Positions 8,555 through 15,592 of a DNA stretch of 64,000 bases are shown here, piece after piece. Origin of the DNA: Paenibacillus urinalis (GTDB lineage: Bacteria; Bacillota; Bacilli; Paenibacillales; Paenibacillaceae); NCBI RefSeq assembly GCF_028747985.1, contig NZ_CP118108.1, forward strand, positions 441,001 through 505,000, in the 5' to 3' direction. The first letter of the stretch is position 1. Every line of letters begins with the position of its first letter. The notes below the pieces were generated by a model, which ran no database searches, had not been told where the DNA came from, and saw only the letters and a program-made list of their open reading frames with translations. Made by a program: the position numbers and the translations under genes.

Positions 8555-10864
8555 ATCGATACCTTTCGCAGAAAAACACCGGAAGAAATATTGGCAGTTA
8601 TTCAGAAGCAGGGCCGAGGCAGGCTGCACATCCTGATTGGTGCAGCGAGTGGAACAGGGAAGACGTATCATATGCTGCTGGAGGGCCGATCGTTAAGTGA
8701 GCAGGGAGTCCATGTTGTGATCGGCTCTATGACGGCCTCCGACCGGGTCGAGACATCCCAGCTCATGAACGGGCTGGACCGAGTTCCTGGCATCATCTGG
8801 AGCAGAGGCGGGACAGAGACGGAGGATCTGGACGTGGAAGCGATCCTCTGCTGTCGTCCTGAATGGGTTCTGGTCGATGAGCTGGCCCACCGTAATCGTC
8901 CAGATGCAGCTGCAAGAACTCGGCTTGAGGAAGTAGAGCGGCTCCTTAAGCATGGCATCAGTGTGGTCACGACCGTGAATGTCTATGAACTGGAAGGGGT
9001 TCAGCATACAGCCAGTCAGCTGACAGGCATCAAAGCGGCGGAGGTTCTGCCTGGTCATGTGCTCGAGATGGCGGATGAAGTAAGACTTGTAGATGTGACG
9101 CCAGAGAAGCTGCTCAGCAGGGTGGAGCAGCACAAACTCCGGGTTGATCAGCACTCCTCCGTCGTGAAGGAGGGGAATCTCTCGGTCCTGCGTGAGCTTG
9201 CCCTGCGGCTGGTGGCAGAAGGCGTTGGCGAATCCTTGATCAAGCTGCGAGAAGAACAGGGATATACAGGGCCTTCCCGCACGGGAGAACGGATCCTTGT
9301 CTCGGTGCAGTATCACTTTAACGGCTCTATCTATATCCGTAGAGGGCAGCAAATTGCAAGAAGACTGAATGGGGATCTGCGAATTGTTACGTTTGTTGAC
9401 CCTGACCGTAAACGGACCAAAGAGGAGGAGGCATTTCGCAAAGCGATGATTCAGCTCGCTGATAAAGTGGGGGCCAAATTCGAAGAGCTGCCGCTTCGGT
9501 CAAGACGAATGCTGCCCGATCAGCTCGTTGACTATGCCTTGAGAAATGGAGTGACCCGCATCGTTATGGGTCATTCCAAGCAGAGCTTCATCCAGGAGCT
9601 GCGGCAGGGGTCCGTCGTGAAGGAGGTGCTCCGCAAGATCCGTCATGTGGATTTGTTTCTGGTCGCGGATCGGGCTGATCATGATGGGGAACGGATTCTG
9701 CCTACGAAATCCTTGAATACTGCCGGGAGCTCCTCCCTGGTAGAGATCAAGGAACGGCATAATCGCAGCATCAGAGGACACTTCAAACTATACATTGGGG
9801 CTGCTCCGGGTGTAGGCAAGACGTACACCATGCTGCGGGAAGGTAATGAGCTTCTCAACAGCGGTCTCGATGTCCGGATTGGTCTGCTTGAAACACATGG
9901 ACGCGAGGAGACAGAGGCACAGACAGGTCAGCTTCCGTTCATCGAACGGAAGAGAATTGCTTATCGGGGGACGGAGCTGACGGAGATGGATACCGAGGCG
10001 ATACGACGGGAAGCACCGGATGTGGTACTTGTGGATGAGCTTGCTCATACCAATGTCCCGGGCAGCCGGCTGAGAAAAAGGTACGAGGATGTCCTTGAAA
10101 TTCTTGAGGCTGGCATTTCTGTCATCTCAACCATGAATGTACAGCATCTAGAGAGCCTGAATGATACGGTCGAGCACATCACCGGGGTTAAAGTAAGAGA
10201 GACAGTGCCGGATTCCATCCTGCACCTTGCCGACGAGGTGCAGATTGTCGACGTCGCGCCAAGGGCACTGAGAAAGCGGATGCGTGAGGGTAAGATTTAC
10301 GCTCTGGAAAAGGTCGATCAGGCTTTACAGCATTTTTTCAAAGAGGCCAATCTGATTGCACTGAGAGAGCTTGCACTTCGAGAGCTGGCAGATGATGTGG
10401 ATGAACGGATGGAAGCCTGGGAGCGAAACCATTCACTCCGCGGTCCATGGCGCAGGGAGGAGGTGATTCATGTCTGTGTAGATGCACACGAAGCAGCAGC
10501 TCGTCTCATCAGGCGAGGGTTTCGAATTGCGCACAGGCTCAAAGCGGTCTGGTACGTGAATCATGTACAGTTTACGGATCGGGGCAGCTCCTTGCATAAG
10601 GAGTATGAGCACAGACTGGATCAGTTAAAATTAATGACAGAGCGGCTTGGCGGAGTATTCCGTGTGATTCAGGCAGGTGATCGAAGCCAGGTGCCGGAGC
10701 TGCTGATTCAATTGGCCAATCAGGATAAGGCCACACAGATCATTGCAGGCCAGTCCAGGCATCACTATCGATTAATGGGATCAAGCAGGAGAAGAGGCGT
10801 TGCCCATCATCTGGTACGTAATGCACGTCATATTGATCTACTGATCGTGGCAAAGGACCTGTAA
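8555..10864 (+). CDS. Tandem KdpD sensor-domain protein without histidine kinase
   Basis: The protein contains two successive KdpD N-terminal modules, each a P-loop sensor domain plus a universal-stress-like domain. The first has IGAASGTGKTYHML; the second has IGAAPGVGKTYTML near residue 400, with LVDELAHTN, TMNVQHLESLND and ALRELALRELADDVDERM. It ends after the second stress-like domain, so the four transmembrane helices, GAF and kinase parts of full KdpD are absent, and no kdpE lies nearby. The family start (TFRRKTPEEIL) is encoded in frame upstream of the first TTG (8591), back to a TGA at 8552. The only start with good spacing from AGGAGGGG is ATC at 8555, so a non-canonical start is suspected. 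If TTG is used, the protein is 757 residues. Confidence 0.88.
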   Translation: MDTFRRKTPEEILAVIQKQGRGRLHILIGAASGTGKTYHMLLEGRSLSEQGVHVVIGSMTASDRVETSQLMNGLDRVPGIIWSRGGTETEDLDVEAILCCRPEWVLVDELAHRNRPDAAARTRLEEVERLLKHGISVVTTVNVYELEGVQHTASQLTGIKAAEVLPGHVLEMADEVRLVDVTPEKLLSRVEQHKLRVDQHSSVVKEGNLSVLRELALRLVAEGVGESLIKLREEQGYTGPSRTGERILVSVQYHFNGSIYIRRGQQIARRLNGDLRIVTFVDPDRKRTKEEEAFRKAMIQLADKVGAKFEELPLRSRRMLPDQLVDYALRNGVTRIVMGHSKQSFIQELRQGSVVKEVLRKIRHVDLFLVADRADHDGERILPTKSLNTAGSSSLVEIKERHNRSIRGHFKLYIGAAPGVGKTYTMLREGNELLNSGLDVRIGLLETHGREETEAQTGQLPFIERKRIAYRGTELTEMDTEAIRREAPDVVLVDELAHTNVPGSRLRKRYEDVLEILEAGISVISTMNVQHLESLNDTVEHITGVKVRETVPDSILHLADEVQIVDVAPRALRKRMREGKIYALEKVDQALQHFFKEANLIALRELALRELADDVDERMEAWERNHSLRGPWRREEVIHVCVDAHEAAARLIRRGFRIAHRLKAVWYVNHVQFTDRGSSLHKEYEHRLDQLKLMTERLGGVFRVIQAGDRSQVPELLIQLANQDKATQIIAGQSRHHYRLMGSSRRRGVAHHLVRNARHIDLLIVAKDL

Positions 10865-10890
10865 AAGACAGGATGCAGCTTGTTCCCAGG

Positions 10891-10921
10891 TTGACAGCGG
10901 AAAGGGGAATCATGTTACAAT
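10891..10921 (+). promoter_or_regulatory. Possible promoter of the FMN reductase gene
   Basis: A perfect TTGACA at 10891-10896 and TACAAT at 10916-10921, with 19 bases between them. The spacing is longer than ideal. Confidence 0.45.
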
Positions 10922-10988
10922 ATACCAAGAAAATAAGTAGGAATTAACAATAGATAAGCAACACAAATACTTGTCAGAGGTGAATAAC

Positions 10989-11543
10989 GTGGCCAAAATC
11001 GCTGTCATTAACGGGAGCCCTTCCCTGACTTCCCGGATCAATGCGGTTATCGAATTTGCAGAAAAGAGTCTTAGAGAAGCAGGTTTTGAAGTTGAACGCA
11101 TTAACGTTGCTGAGCTCCCGCCAGGAGACCTGATCCATACGAAATTTGAAAGTGAGCCCATCGTGAAGGCTAACGGTATTGTAGCTGAAGCAGATGCGGT
11201 TATTATTGCGAGCCCGGTATACAAGGCATCATATACAGGCGTGCTCAAGACGTTCCTGGATCTGATTCCGGAACGGGGACTTGCCGGCAAGACCATTCTC
11301 CCGCTCTTTATTGGAGGGAGCCTGGCCCATCTGCTGACGATGGATTATGCACTGAAGCCTGTCCTCTCCGTGCTCGGCGCTCGTCATATTTTGGCGGGTG
11401 TTTATACGGTGGATGCACAGGTTGCACGTAATGATCAAGGGGGCCTGGATATTGCTCCAGAGCTGGTAGAGCGTCTGCAAGCCGGACTCCAAGAATTTAC
11501 CGAGGAAATTCAGCTTCGAGAGAACCAGAAGAATTCGAAATAA
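10989..11543 (+). CDS. NADPH-dependent FMN reductase (SsuE-like)
   Basis: A 184-residue flavodoxin-fold reductase. AKIAVINGSPSLTSR at the N-terminus is the flavin phosphate loop, and the IIASPVYKASYTGVLKTFLDL segment is typical of SsuE, which supplies reduced FMN to sulfonate monooxygenases. No ssuD or transporter genes are adjacent, so the partner is unknown. I start at the GTG (10989), which follows AGAGGTG with good spacing and begins exactly at the conserved N-terminus; an upstream TTG at 10971 would add six residues. A terminator follows. Confidence 0.88.
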   Translation: MAKIAVINGSPSLTSRINAVIEFAEKSLREAGFEVERINVAELPPGDLIHTKFESEPIVKANGIVAEADAVIIASPVYKASYTGVLKTFLDLIPERGLAGKTILPLFIGGSLAHLLTMDYALKPVLSVLGARHILAGVYTVDAQVARNDQGGLDIAPELVERLQAGLQEFTEEIQLRENQKNSK

Positions 11544-11560
11544 GCGGATATGAACAGAGA

Positions 11561-11596
11561 AGTCCAGTGGATGAACGTCGTCAGCTGGACTTTTTG
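11561..11596 (+). terminator. Rho-independent terminator
   Basis: AGTCCAG at 11561-11567 pairs with CTGGACT at 11585-11591, followed by Ts. It ends the FMN reductase transcript. Confidence 0.8.
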
Positions 11597-11731
11597 GTGT
11601 AAGTAAGTTCTGTTGGGAGGGAGTCGTATCAGAGGCAGGGTATTGCATGTTCTCCCTACGGATCGAGAAATAAGACGTGGTTAAATATGGTATTATGGGA
11701 GTATATCCTATTTAACGGAGGTGAGCCATAC

Positions 11732-12148
11732 TTGAATATCCAAGGTATTAATCATCTTTGTTTTTCTGTATCCAATCTGAGTCAGTCCATCCGGTTTTAT
11801 GAGACTGTATTTGGAGCCAAGATTCTGCTTGAAGGACGTACACTTGCTTACTTTGATCTAAACGGAATCTGGATTGCACTGAACCAAGAGAATGTCCCGC
11901 GCAATTATACGACACCGACCTACACGCATATCGCGTTTACCGTAGATGAACAGGATTTGAATGAGCTGCGGGAACGGCTCGCAGAGGTGAATGCCAAGGT
12001 ATTGCCAGGCAGAGAACGGGATGCAAGGGATCAACAGTCCATTTATTTTCTCGACCCGGACGGGCATATGTTTGAGTTCCATACAGGGACACTGCAGGAC
12101 CGCATGAATTACTATAGGGAAGATAAGCCGCATATCAAGTTTTTTTGA
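11732..12148 (+). CDS. fosB: Metallothiol transferase FosB (fosfomycin resistance)
   Basis: A 138-residue glyoxalase-fold enzyme that adds bacillithiol or cysteine to fosfomycin. Metal ligands are visible as His in the [11 protein letters not shown] start, His in TYTHIAF, and Glu in [45 protein letters not shown] and the [12 protein letters not shown] end are typical FosB elements. The start is the TTG at 11732, preceded by GGAGGTGAG and matching the family N-terminus; longer readings upstream lack homology. It is a single-gene unit between terminators, as usual for chromosomal fosB in this group. Confidence 0.95.
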   Translation: MNIQGINHLCFSVSNLSQSIRFYETVFGAKILLEGRTLAYFDLNGIWIALNQENVPRNYTTPTYTHIAFTVDEQDLNELRERLAEVNAKVLPGRERDARDQQSIYFLDPDGHMFEFHTGTLQDRMNYYREDKPHIKFF

Positions 12149-12164
12149 TGCAGGATTTCACGTG

Positions 12165-12200
12165 AAAAGAGACTTCTGAACGATCAGAAGTCTCTTTTTT
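12165..12200 (+). terminator. Rho-independent terminator of fosB
   Basis: A perfect inverted repeat with AGAGACTTCTGA in the 5' arm, a 4-base loop and a T tail. Confidence 0.9.
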
Positions 12201-12282
12201 AGTCCTCGTATTGTGCAGCAATTGAATATACTCAGTGAAGCAATTCATATTGGCTTTAGACCGTTTCCACAGGTAAGAGGGG

Positions 12283-12298
12283 GTAAATCCTCATTTAC
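12283..12298. promoter_or_regulatory. Candidate operator: inverted repeat GTAAAT-CCTC-ATTTAC
   Basis: A perfect 6-bp inverted repeat with a 4-base spacer, 62 bases before the start of the secreted peptide gene. The right half (CATTTAC) is the same heptamer that is repeated in the regulator/cluster promoter region at 13844-13880. Binding by the RRNPP regulator is inferred. Confidence 0.45.
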
Positions 12299-12359
12299 AA
12301 CTTCATCACATCCATACTGCGTAATAAACTTAAGAAAAAAGAACAGGGAGCGATGGACA

Positions 12360-12527
12360 ATGAAAAAAATGAGATCACCTCTATATTCCGTTGTATTAAC
12401 TTTGGTTATTGGATTAACTGTCAATACAGGCGCTGTGTTCGCTGATATAGAGGGAAGTTCAAAGGATCAGACGAATCCTCCCGGGACTGTAGAGCCGCAG
12501 GATCTGAACTCCCCAATGCCTAAATAA
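12360..12527 (+). CDS. Small secreted peptide, candidate quorum-sensing prepeptide
   Basis: A 55-residue precursor with a clear secretion signal: positive N-terminus MKKMR, hydrophobic core residues 8-26, and a likely cleavage after VFA (residue 28). The remaining 27 residues are hydrophilic and Pro-rich and end NSPMPK. The start follows CAGGGAG at good spacing. It lies tail-to-tail (22 bases) with an HTH-TPR regulator. That is a common arrangement for RRNPP peptide/receptor pairs such as NprR/NprX and the AloR/AloP systems of Paenibacillus. The active peptide is probably a short C-terminal fragment, but its ends cannot be set from sequence. Confidence 0.75.
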   Translation: MKKMRSPLYSVVLTLVIGLTVNTGAVFADIEGSSKDQTNPPGTVEPQDLNSPMPK

Positions 12528-12549
12528 TGAATTCGAGAGGGTCATTTCC

Positions 12550-13800
12550 TCACTTAAGATACATTCGGTAATCATTATAATCCATACCATCATTACGCTC
12601 GCTGAGTGTCAGGAGCTTGTAGCTGGATTCGGCCTCACTGCCTGCATTCAGTCTTTTGAGCAGATCATAGCTCATTCTCAAGAAAAAGTAAGCCTGTTCT
12701 GGATTAGCCTGCTCATGGTAGACAGCGCCCATCAGCCTGTACAGGCGCGCGCGCTGTACACCGCTATCGGTTAAATCCAGCAATCGAATGGCTGTTTTGC
12801 AGGCCTTTTCTGCTTCCTCTAGATTGCCTTCCTCCAAATAGAGCTTACTCATTTCTTCAAATATCGAAGCTTTCTTATCCGGCATGTTGCGTTCGTCGTA
12901 AATGGATGCACATTCATGCAGAAGGGGGAGAGCTTCTTTCTTTTTGTCTGTGTGCAGCATAATGACAGCAAGATTATGGAGGGCAAAGATATACGATTCG
13001 CTATTCCCTTGTTTTAAGCAGTCCACAGACTTTTGAGTCCAGTAGAGACTTTCCTGTGAGTGGGGATCTGATTTGAAATAAGCTTTGCCGAGTCCCATGG
13101 CAATCTCGCCATATGACTCGGGGTTACCTGCCATCCTGGCTTCATCCTCGGCTTTTAAGTAAGCATCAATCGCTTCCGGAATTTCACCCAGGAACATATG
13201 AGAGGTCGCCAAAAAGGTGAGAGCGGTAATATGCTCCTCCTGTAAATGCTTCAGCTTGCTGCTGTAGGTGTAGGCTTGCTGATATTGCTTCTTCGCCTGG
13301 ATATAGGATTCCATATAGATCGCTGCTTTGCCCATTTCCAGATAGAACTGGGTAATGAGCTTGCGGTCTCCTGAACGGATAAACAAAAATTCGGAGGACT
13401 CTCCATGCTCGGCAGCCCTGGAATACTGCTTCATCCGATTGCAGCTTCTGATCATGAGCAGGTAGGCTTCTGCCTGTACAGGCTCAGGCACGGCAAGCGT
13501 CAGAAGATGTTCAGCGATTCGGATGCAGGAATCGTCGTCTTCAGCCTTGAAACGCATGTATGCCTTGTCAAGTAAGGCTTCGGATACATCCTCGTGGATC
13601 TCATCCTCTGTCACCGAACCTAGGAAATATTCAACAGGCTTGCCCAGACGCTTGGCAATTACTCGCAGCATGCGTGAGGAAGGCACTGCTCTTCCCTTTT
13701 CGATCAAGCTGATATAAGCCCTTGTCATTTCCTCGCCGGCAAGCTGTTTTTGAGATAATCCCTTTTGTTCTCTGGTTTCTCTAATTTTTTTTCCCAGCAT
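12550..13800 (-). CDS. RRNPP-type regulator: HTH plus TPR repeats
   Basis: A 416-residue transcription factor. Residues about 1-60 form an XRE-type helix-turn-helix (LGKKIRETREQKGLSQKQLA, then RAYISLIEKGRAVPSSRML). The remainder is a string of TPR-like helix pairs, with repeats such as YGEIAMGLGKAYF and SIFEEMSKLYLEEGNLEEAEKA. This is the architecture of NprR, PlcR and related receptors that bind re-imported peptides. I start at the ATG (13800), preceded at 14 bases by AAAGGAG; a TTG at 13827 would add nine residues. It is divergent from the biosynthetic cluster (142 bases) and convergent with the peptide gene, so both are likely targets or partners. Confidence 0.85.
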   Translation of the reverse strand: MLGKKIRETREQKGLSQKQLAGEEMTRAYISLIEKGRAVPSSRMLRVIAKRLGKPVEYFLGSVTEDEIHEDVSEALLDKAYMRFKAEDDDSCIRIAEHLLTLAVPEPVQAEAYLLMIRSCNRMKQYSRAAEHGESSEFLFIRSGDRKLITQFYLEMGKAAIYMESYIQAKKQYQQAYTYSSKLKHLQEEHITALTFLATSHMFLGEIPEAIDAYLKAEDEARMAGNPESYGEIAMGLGKAYFKSDPHSQESLYWTQKSVDCLKQGNSESYIFALHNLAVIMLHTDKKKEALPLLHECASIYDERNMPDKKASIFEEMSKLYLEEGNLEEAEKACKTAIRLLDLTDSGVQRARLYRLMGAVYHEQANPEQAYFFLRMSYDLLKRLNAGSEAESSYKLLTLSERNDGMDYNDYRMYLK

Positions 13801-13843
13801 GGCAGTTGAATAAGCTCCTTTCAACACAAAGTAACTGTCAATT

Positions 13844-13880
13844 CATTTACATCGGATTAACGACGTTTACCCCCATTTAC
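13844..13880. promoter_or_regulatory. Three phased heptamers C(A/G)TTTAC in the divergent promoter region
   Basis: CATTTAC at 13844-13850, CGTTTAC at 13864-13870 and CATTTAC at 13874-13880. Their starts are 20 and 10 bases apart, so all fall on one DNA face. They sit directly upstream of the predicted cluster promoter. The same motif is found before the peptide gene. Confidence 0.5.
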
Positions 13881-13882
13881 CG

Positions 13883-13911
13883 TTTAAAAAGGAAAATTAA
13901 GGATGTAGAAT
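13883..13911 (+). promoter_or_regulatory. Predicted promoter of the biosynthetic cluster
   Basis: TTTAAA at 13883-13888 and TAGAAT at 13906-13911 with 17-base spacing. The weak -35 element adjoining the heptamer repeats fits an activator-dependent promoter. Confidence 0.5.
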
Positions 13912-13942
13912 GGGCTTATCCCACGAAAGGAGGAAATGAAAA

Positions 13943-14392
13943 ATGGAAATCAAAGCGACACCGATTACACTCGAGCAATTAAAAGCAAAAGAGCAGGAGG
14001 TCGAAGCCCGCGAAGCCGCTGCTCGTGCAGCCGCTGCCCGCGCAGTCGAAGCTCGCGCAGTCGAAGCTCGTGCAGTCGAAGCCCGCGCAGTCGAAGCCCG
14101 CGCAGTCGAAGCTCGTGCAGTCGAAGCCCGTGCAGTCGAAGCCCGCGCAGTCGAAGCCCGCGCAGTCGAAGCTCGTGCAGTCGAAGCCCGTGCAGTCGAA
14201 GCCCGCGCAGTCGAAGCTCGCGCAGCCGCCGCTCGTGCAGTCGAAGCCCGCGCAGTCGAAGCTCGTGCAGTCGCTGCCCGCGCAGCCGCCGCTCGTGCAG
14301 CTGAAGCTCGTGCAGCCGCCGCCCGCGCAGCTGAAGCTCGTGCAGCCGCCGCTCGTGCAGCTGCCGCCCGCGCAGTCGCCGCTCGCGCGTAA
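13943..14392 (+). CDS. Pentapeptide-repeat protein (AVEAR type), candidate precursor peptide
   Basis: A 149-residue protein with an 18-residue N-terminal segment (MEIKATPITLEQLKAKEQ) followed by 26 consecutive pentads, each ending in Arg: 14 AVEAR, 6 AAAAR, 2 AVAAR, 2 AAEAR, one EVEAR and one EAAAR, plus a final Ala. It is the first gene of the cluster and has an ideal AAAGGAGG site 9 bases before the ATG. The composition predicts a long amphipathic helix. It is not the zipper or anchor type of repeat protein I know. Its position before an arginase, an acyltransferase and two proteases suggests a ribosomal precursor with repeated cores. A structural Ala-rich helix is the alternative. All six frames stay open because of the repeat; only this frame has a proper start. 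Confidence 0.8.
   Translation: MEIKATPITLEQLKAKEQEVEAREAAARAAAARAVEARAVEARAVEARAVEARAVEARAVEARAVEARAVEARAVEARAVEARAVEARAVEARAAAARAVEARAVEARAVAARAAAARAAEARAAAARAAEARAAAARAAAARAVAARA
13997..14386 (+). repeat. 15-bp tandem repeat, 26 units, coding
   Basis: Each unit encodes one pentad and ends in a GCY-CGY pair. Blocks 14101-14160 and 14161-14220 are 60-bp higher-order copies differing at one base (14218), which points to recent expansion. Synonymous variation (GCT/GCC, CGT/CGC) is otherwise retained while Ala-Arg is invariant. Confidence 0.95.
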
Positions 14393-14508
14393 GCTCCTCA
14401 CACGGACTAATCATGCTTATCTTTTGAATGGGTAGATGAACAAAGGATGCCATAAGGGATTACATAGCTCACTAATCACTTTCATTCCATCTATCCGCCA
14501 GTTCTTTA

Positions 14509-14559
14509 TTGCAGAGGAGGAGAGCGATGTGAATCAGAAGCTCTCCTGATCCTCCGCAA
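14509..14559 (+). terminator. Hairpin between precursor and biosynthetic genes, possible attenuator
   Basis: TTGCAGAGG and GGAGAGC on the left pair with GCTCTCC and CCTCCGCAA on the right, with a 14-base loop and a small bulge. There is no T run, so it may be a transcript-stabilising or processing hairpin rather than a full terminator. Such elements often raise precursor mRNA over enzyme mRNA in ribosomal-peptide operons. The rest of the gap 14393-14596 shows no gene. Confidence 0.5.
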
Positions 14560-14596
14560 TCCATTCAGCCTTATGCTGCCGAGGTGATGACCTATT

Positions 14597-15592
14597 ATGC
14601 TTCACTTAAAGAACATTTGGACCTATATTCCGGGCAACACATTAGAAGTCCAGCAGCTTAATACGCATCTAGGATTAAAATCAGCACAGATCAAAGTGCT
14701 TGAAAAGATACATGGATTAAAAAAGATTCGTCAGGAGGAGCAAGGAAACTTGTTCAACCTGCTTGGTAATCTGCTCGAGCGAGTAAGCAGTGATCCTGAT
14801 ATCGATAGCTCGAAGATCAAGTACATCATCTACTGTCATACCATTCAGGATGTTTCTCCATACAATATGAAAATAATCCAGAAATTAAAAAAGAAATATC
14901 ATTTTGAGCATAGCATCGTGTTCTCGTTAACCCAGCAAAACTGTGCAACTGGAATTGTAGCTCTAGATATCGCAGAGCGCCTGCTGCGGGCAATGTCAGA
15001 TGATGAGTACGTGCTGCTGCTGACGGGGGAGAAGACGTTCAGCCCAATCGTACAGCTCATACCCAATACGACCGTCATGGGAGAAGCATCGACTGCCGTA
15101 TTGCTTGGCTCGCAAGGCGAGGGAAGCTGCATGGTGTACAGCAAGCATCATACCATTGGCAAGTTCTGCAACGTGCTTACGGGTGAAGAAGAAACATTGA
15201 AGGAGTTTCAGGAAATTTATGTCCCCACGTTATGCACCGTTATACAGGATACCTTGAGGGAGGCTGGTATAACACTGCAGGAGATCTCCTGGATTATTCC
15301 GCACAATGTCAACATTTCTTCCTGGAAAAAGGTTGCTGCATCACTCGAATATCCTCTTGAACAGATTTACATAGACAATATTTCTGAATTAGGACATTGC
15401 TTCTGCTCAGATCCCTTCATTAATCTGCAGAAGGCAATATCCGAAAACAGGCTGAAGCCGGCAAATTATTATTTGCTGGTATCCGTTGGGCTTGGTGCAA
15501 CATTTAGTGCAGCTGTTATGAAATATGAGAGTAAAGGTGGAAATGCAGATGAGTACAATGTCTCAAGCGTTAACGAACGACTTCTCGGTTAA
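14597..15592 (+). CDS. KAS III-like ketosynthase, catalytic (first)
   Basis: A 331-residue thiolase-fold protein of the FabH-like type. The nucleophile is Cys116 in QQNCATG, and His236 lies in IPHNVN. The position of the usual FabH Asn carries His267 (ELGHCFCSDPFINL), giving a Cys-His-His set. C-C bond formation from an acyl starter and malonyl-ACP, or acyl transfer as in some FabH relatives, are both possible. It opens the enzyme part of the cluster after the hairpin and overlaps the next gene by 44 bases. A close paralogue with the same triad lies at 19380. The length is slightly above FabH. Confidence 0.85.
   Translation: MLHLKNIWTYIPGNTLEVQQLNTHLGLKSAQIKVLEKIHGLKKIRQEEQGNLFNLLGNLLERVSSDPDIDSSKIKYIIYCHTIQDVSPYNMKIIQKLKKKYHFEHSIVFSLTQQNCATGIVALDIAERLLRAMSDDEYVLLLTGEKTFSPIVQLIPNTTVMGEASTAVLLGSQGEGSCMVYSKHHTIGKFCNVLTGEEETLKEFQEIYVPTLCTVIQDTLREAGITLQEISWIIPHNVNISSWKKVAASLEYPLEQIYIDNISELGHCFCSDPFINLQKAISENRLKPANYYLLVSVGLGATFSAAVMKYESKGGNADEYNVSSVNERLLG

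Noticed and set aside
11732..12148. Plasmid- or transposon-borne resistance gene
   Set aside because: No insertion sequence, repeats or composition change around fosB; it looks like an ordinary chromosomal gene between terminators.
13997..14386. Possible CRISPR-like array
   Set aside because: Units are 15 bp and directly adjacent with no spacers, in frame with a gene.
13936..14453. Other long open frames through the 15-bp repeat on both strands (Ser/Arg-rich, Gln/Ser/Lys-rich and Gly/Cys-rich readings)
   Set aside because: The repeat contains no stop in any frame, so all frames stay open. Only the Ala/Val/Glu/Arg frame has an ATG at proper distance from AAAGGAGG.
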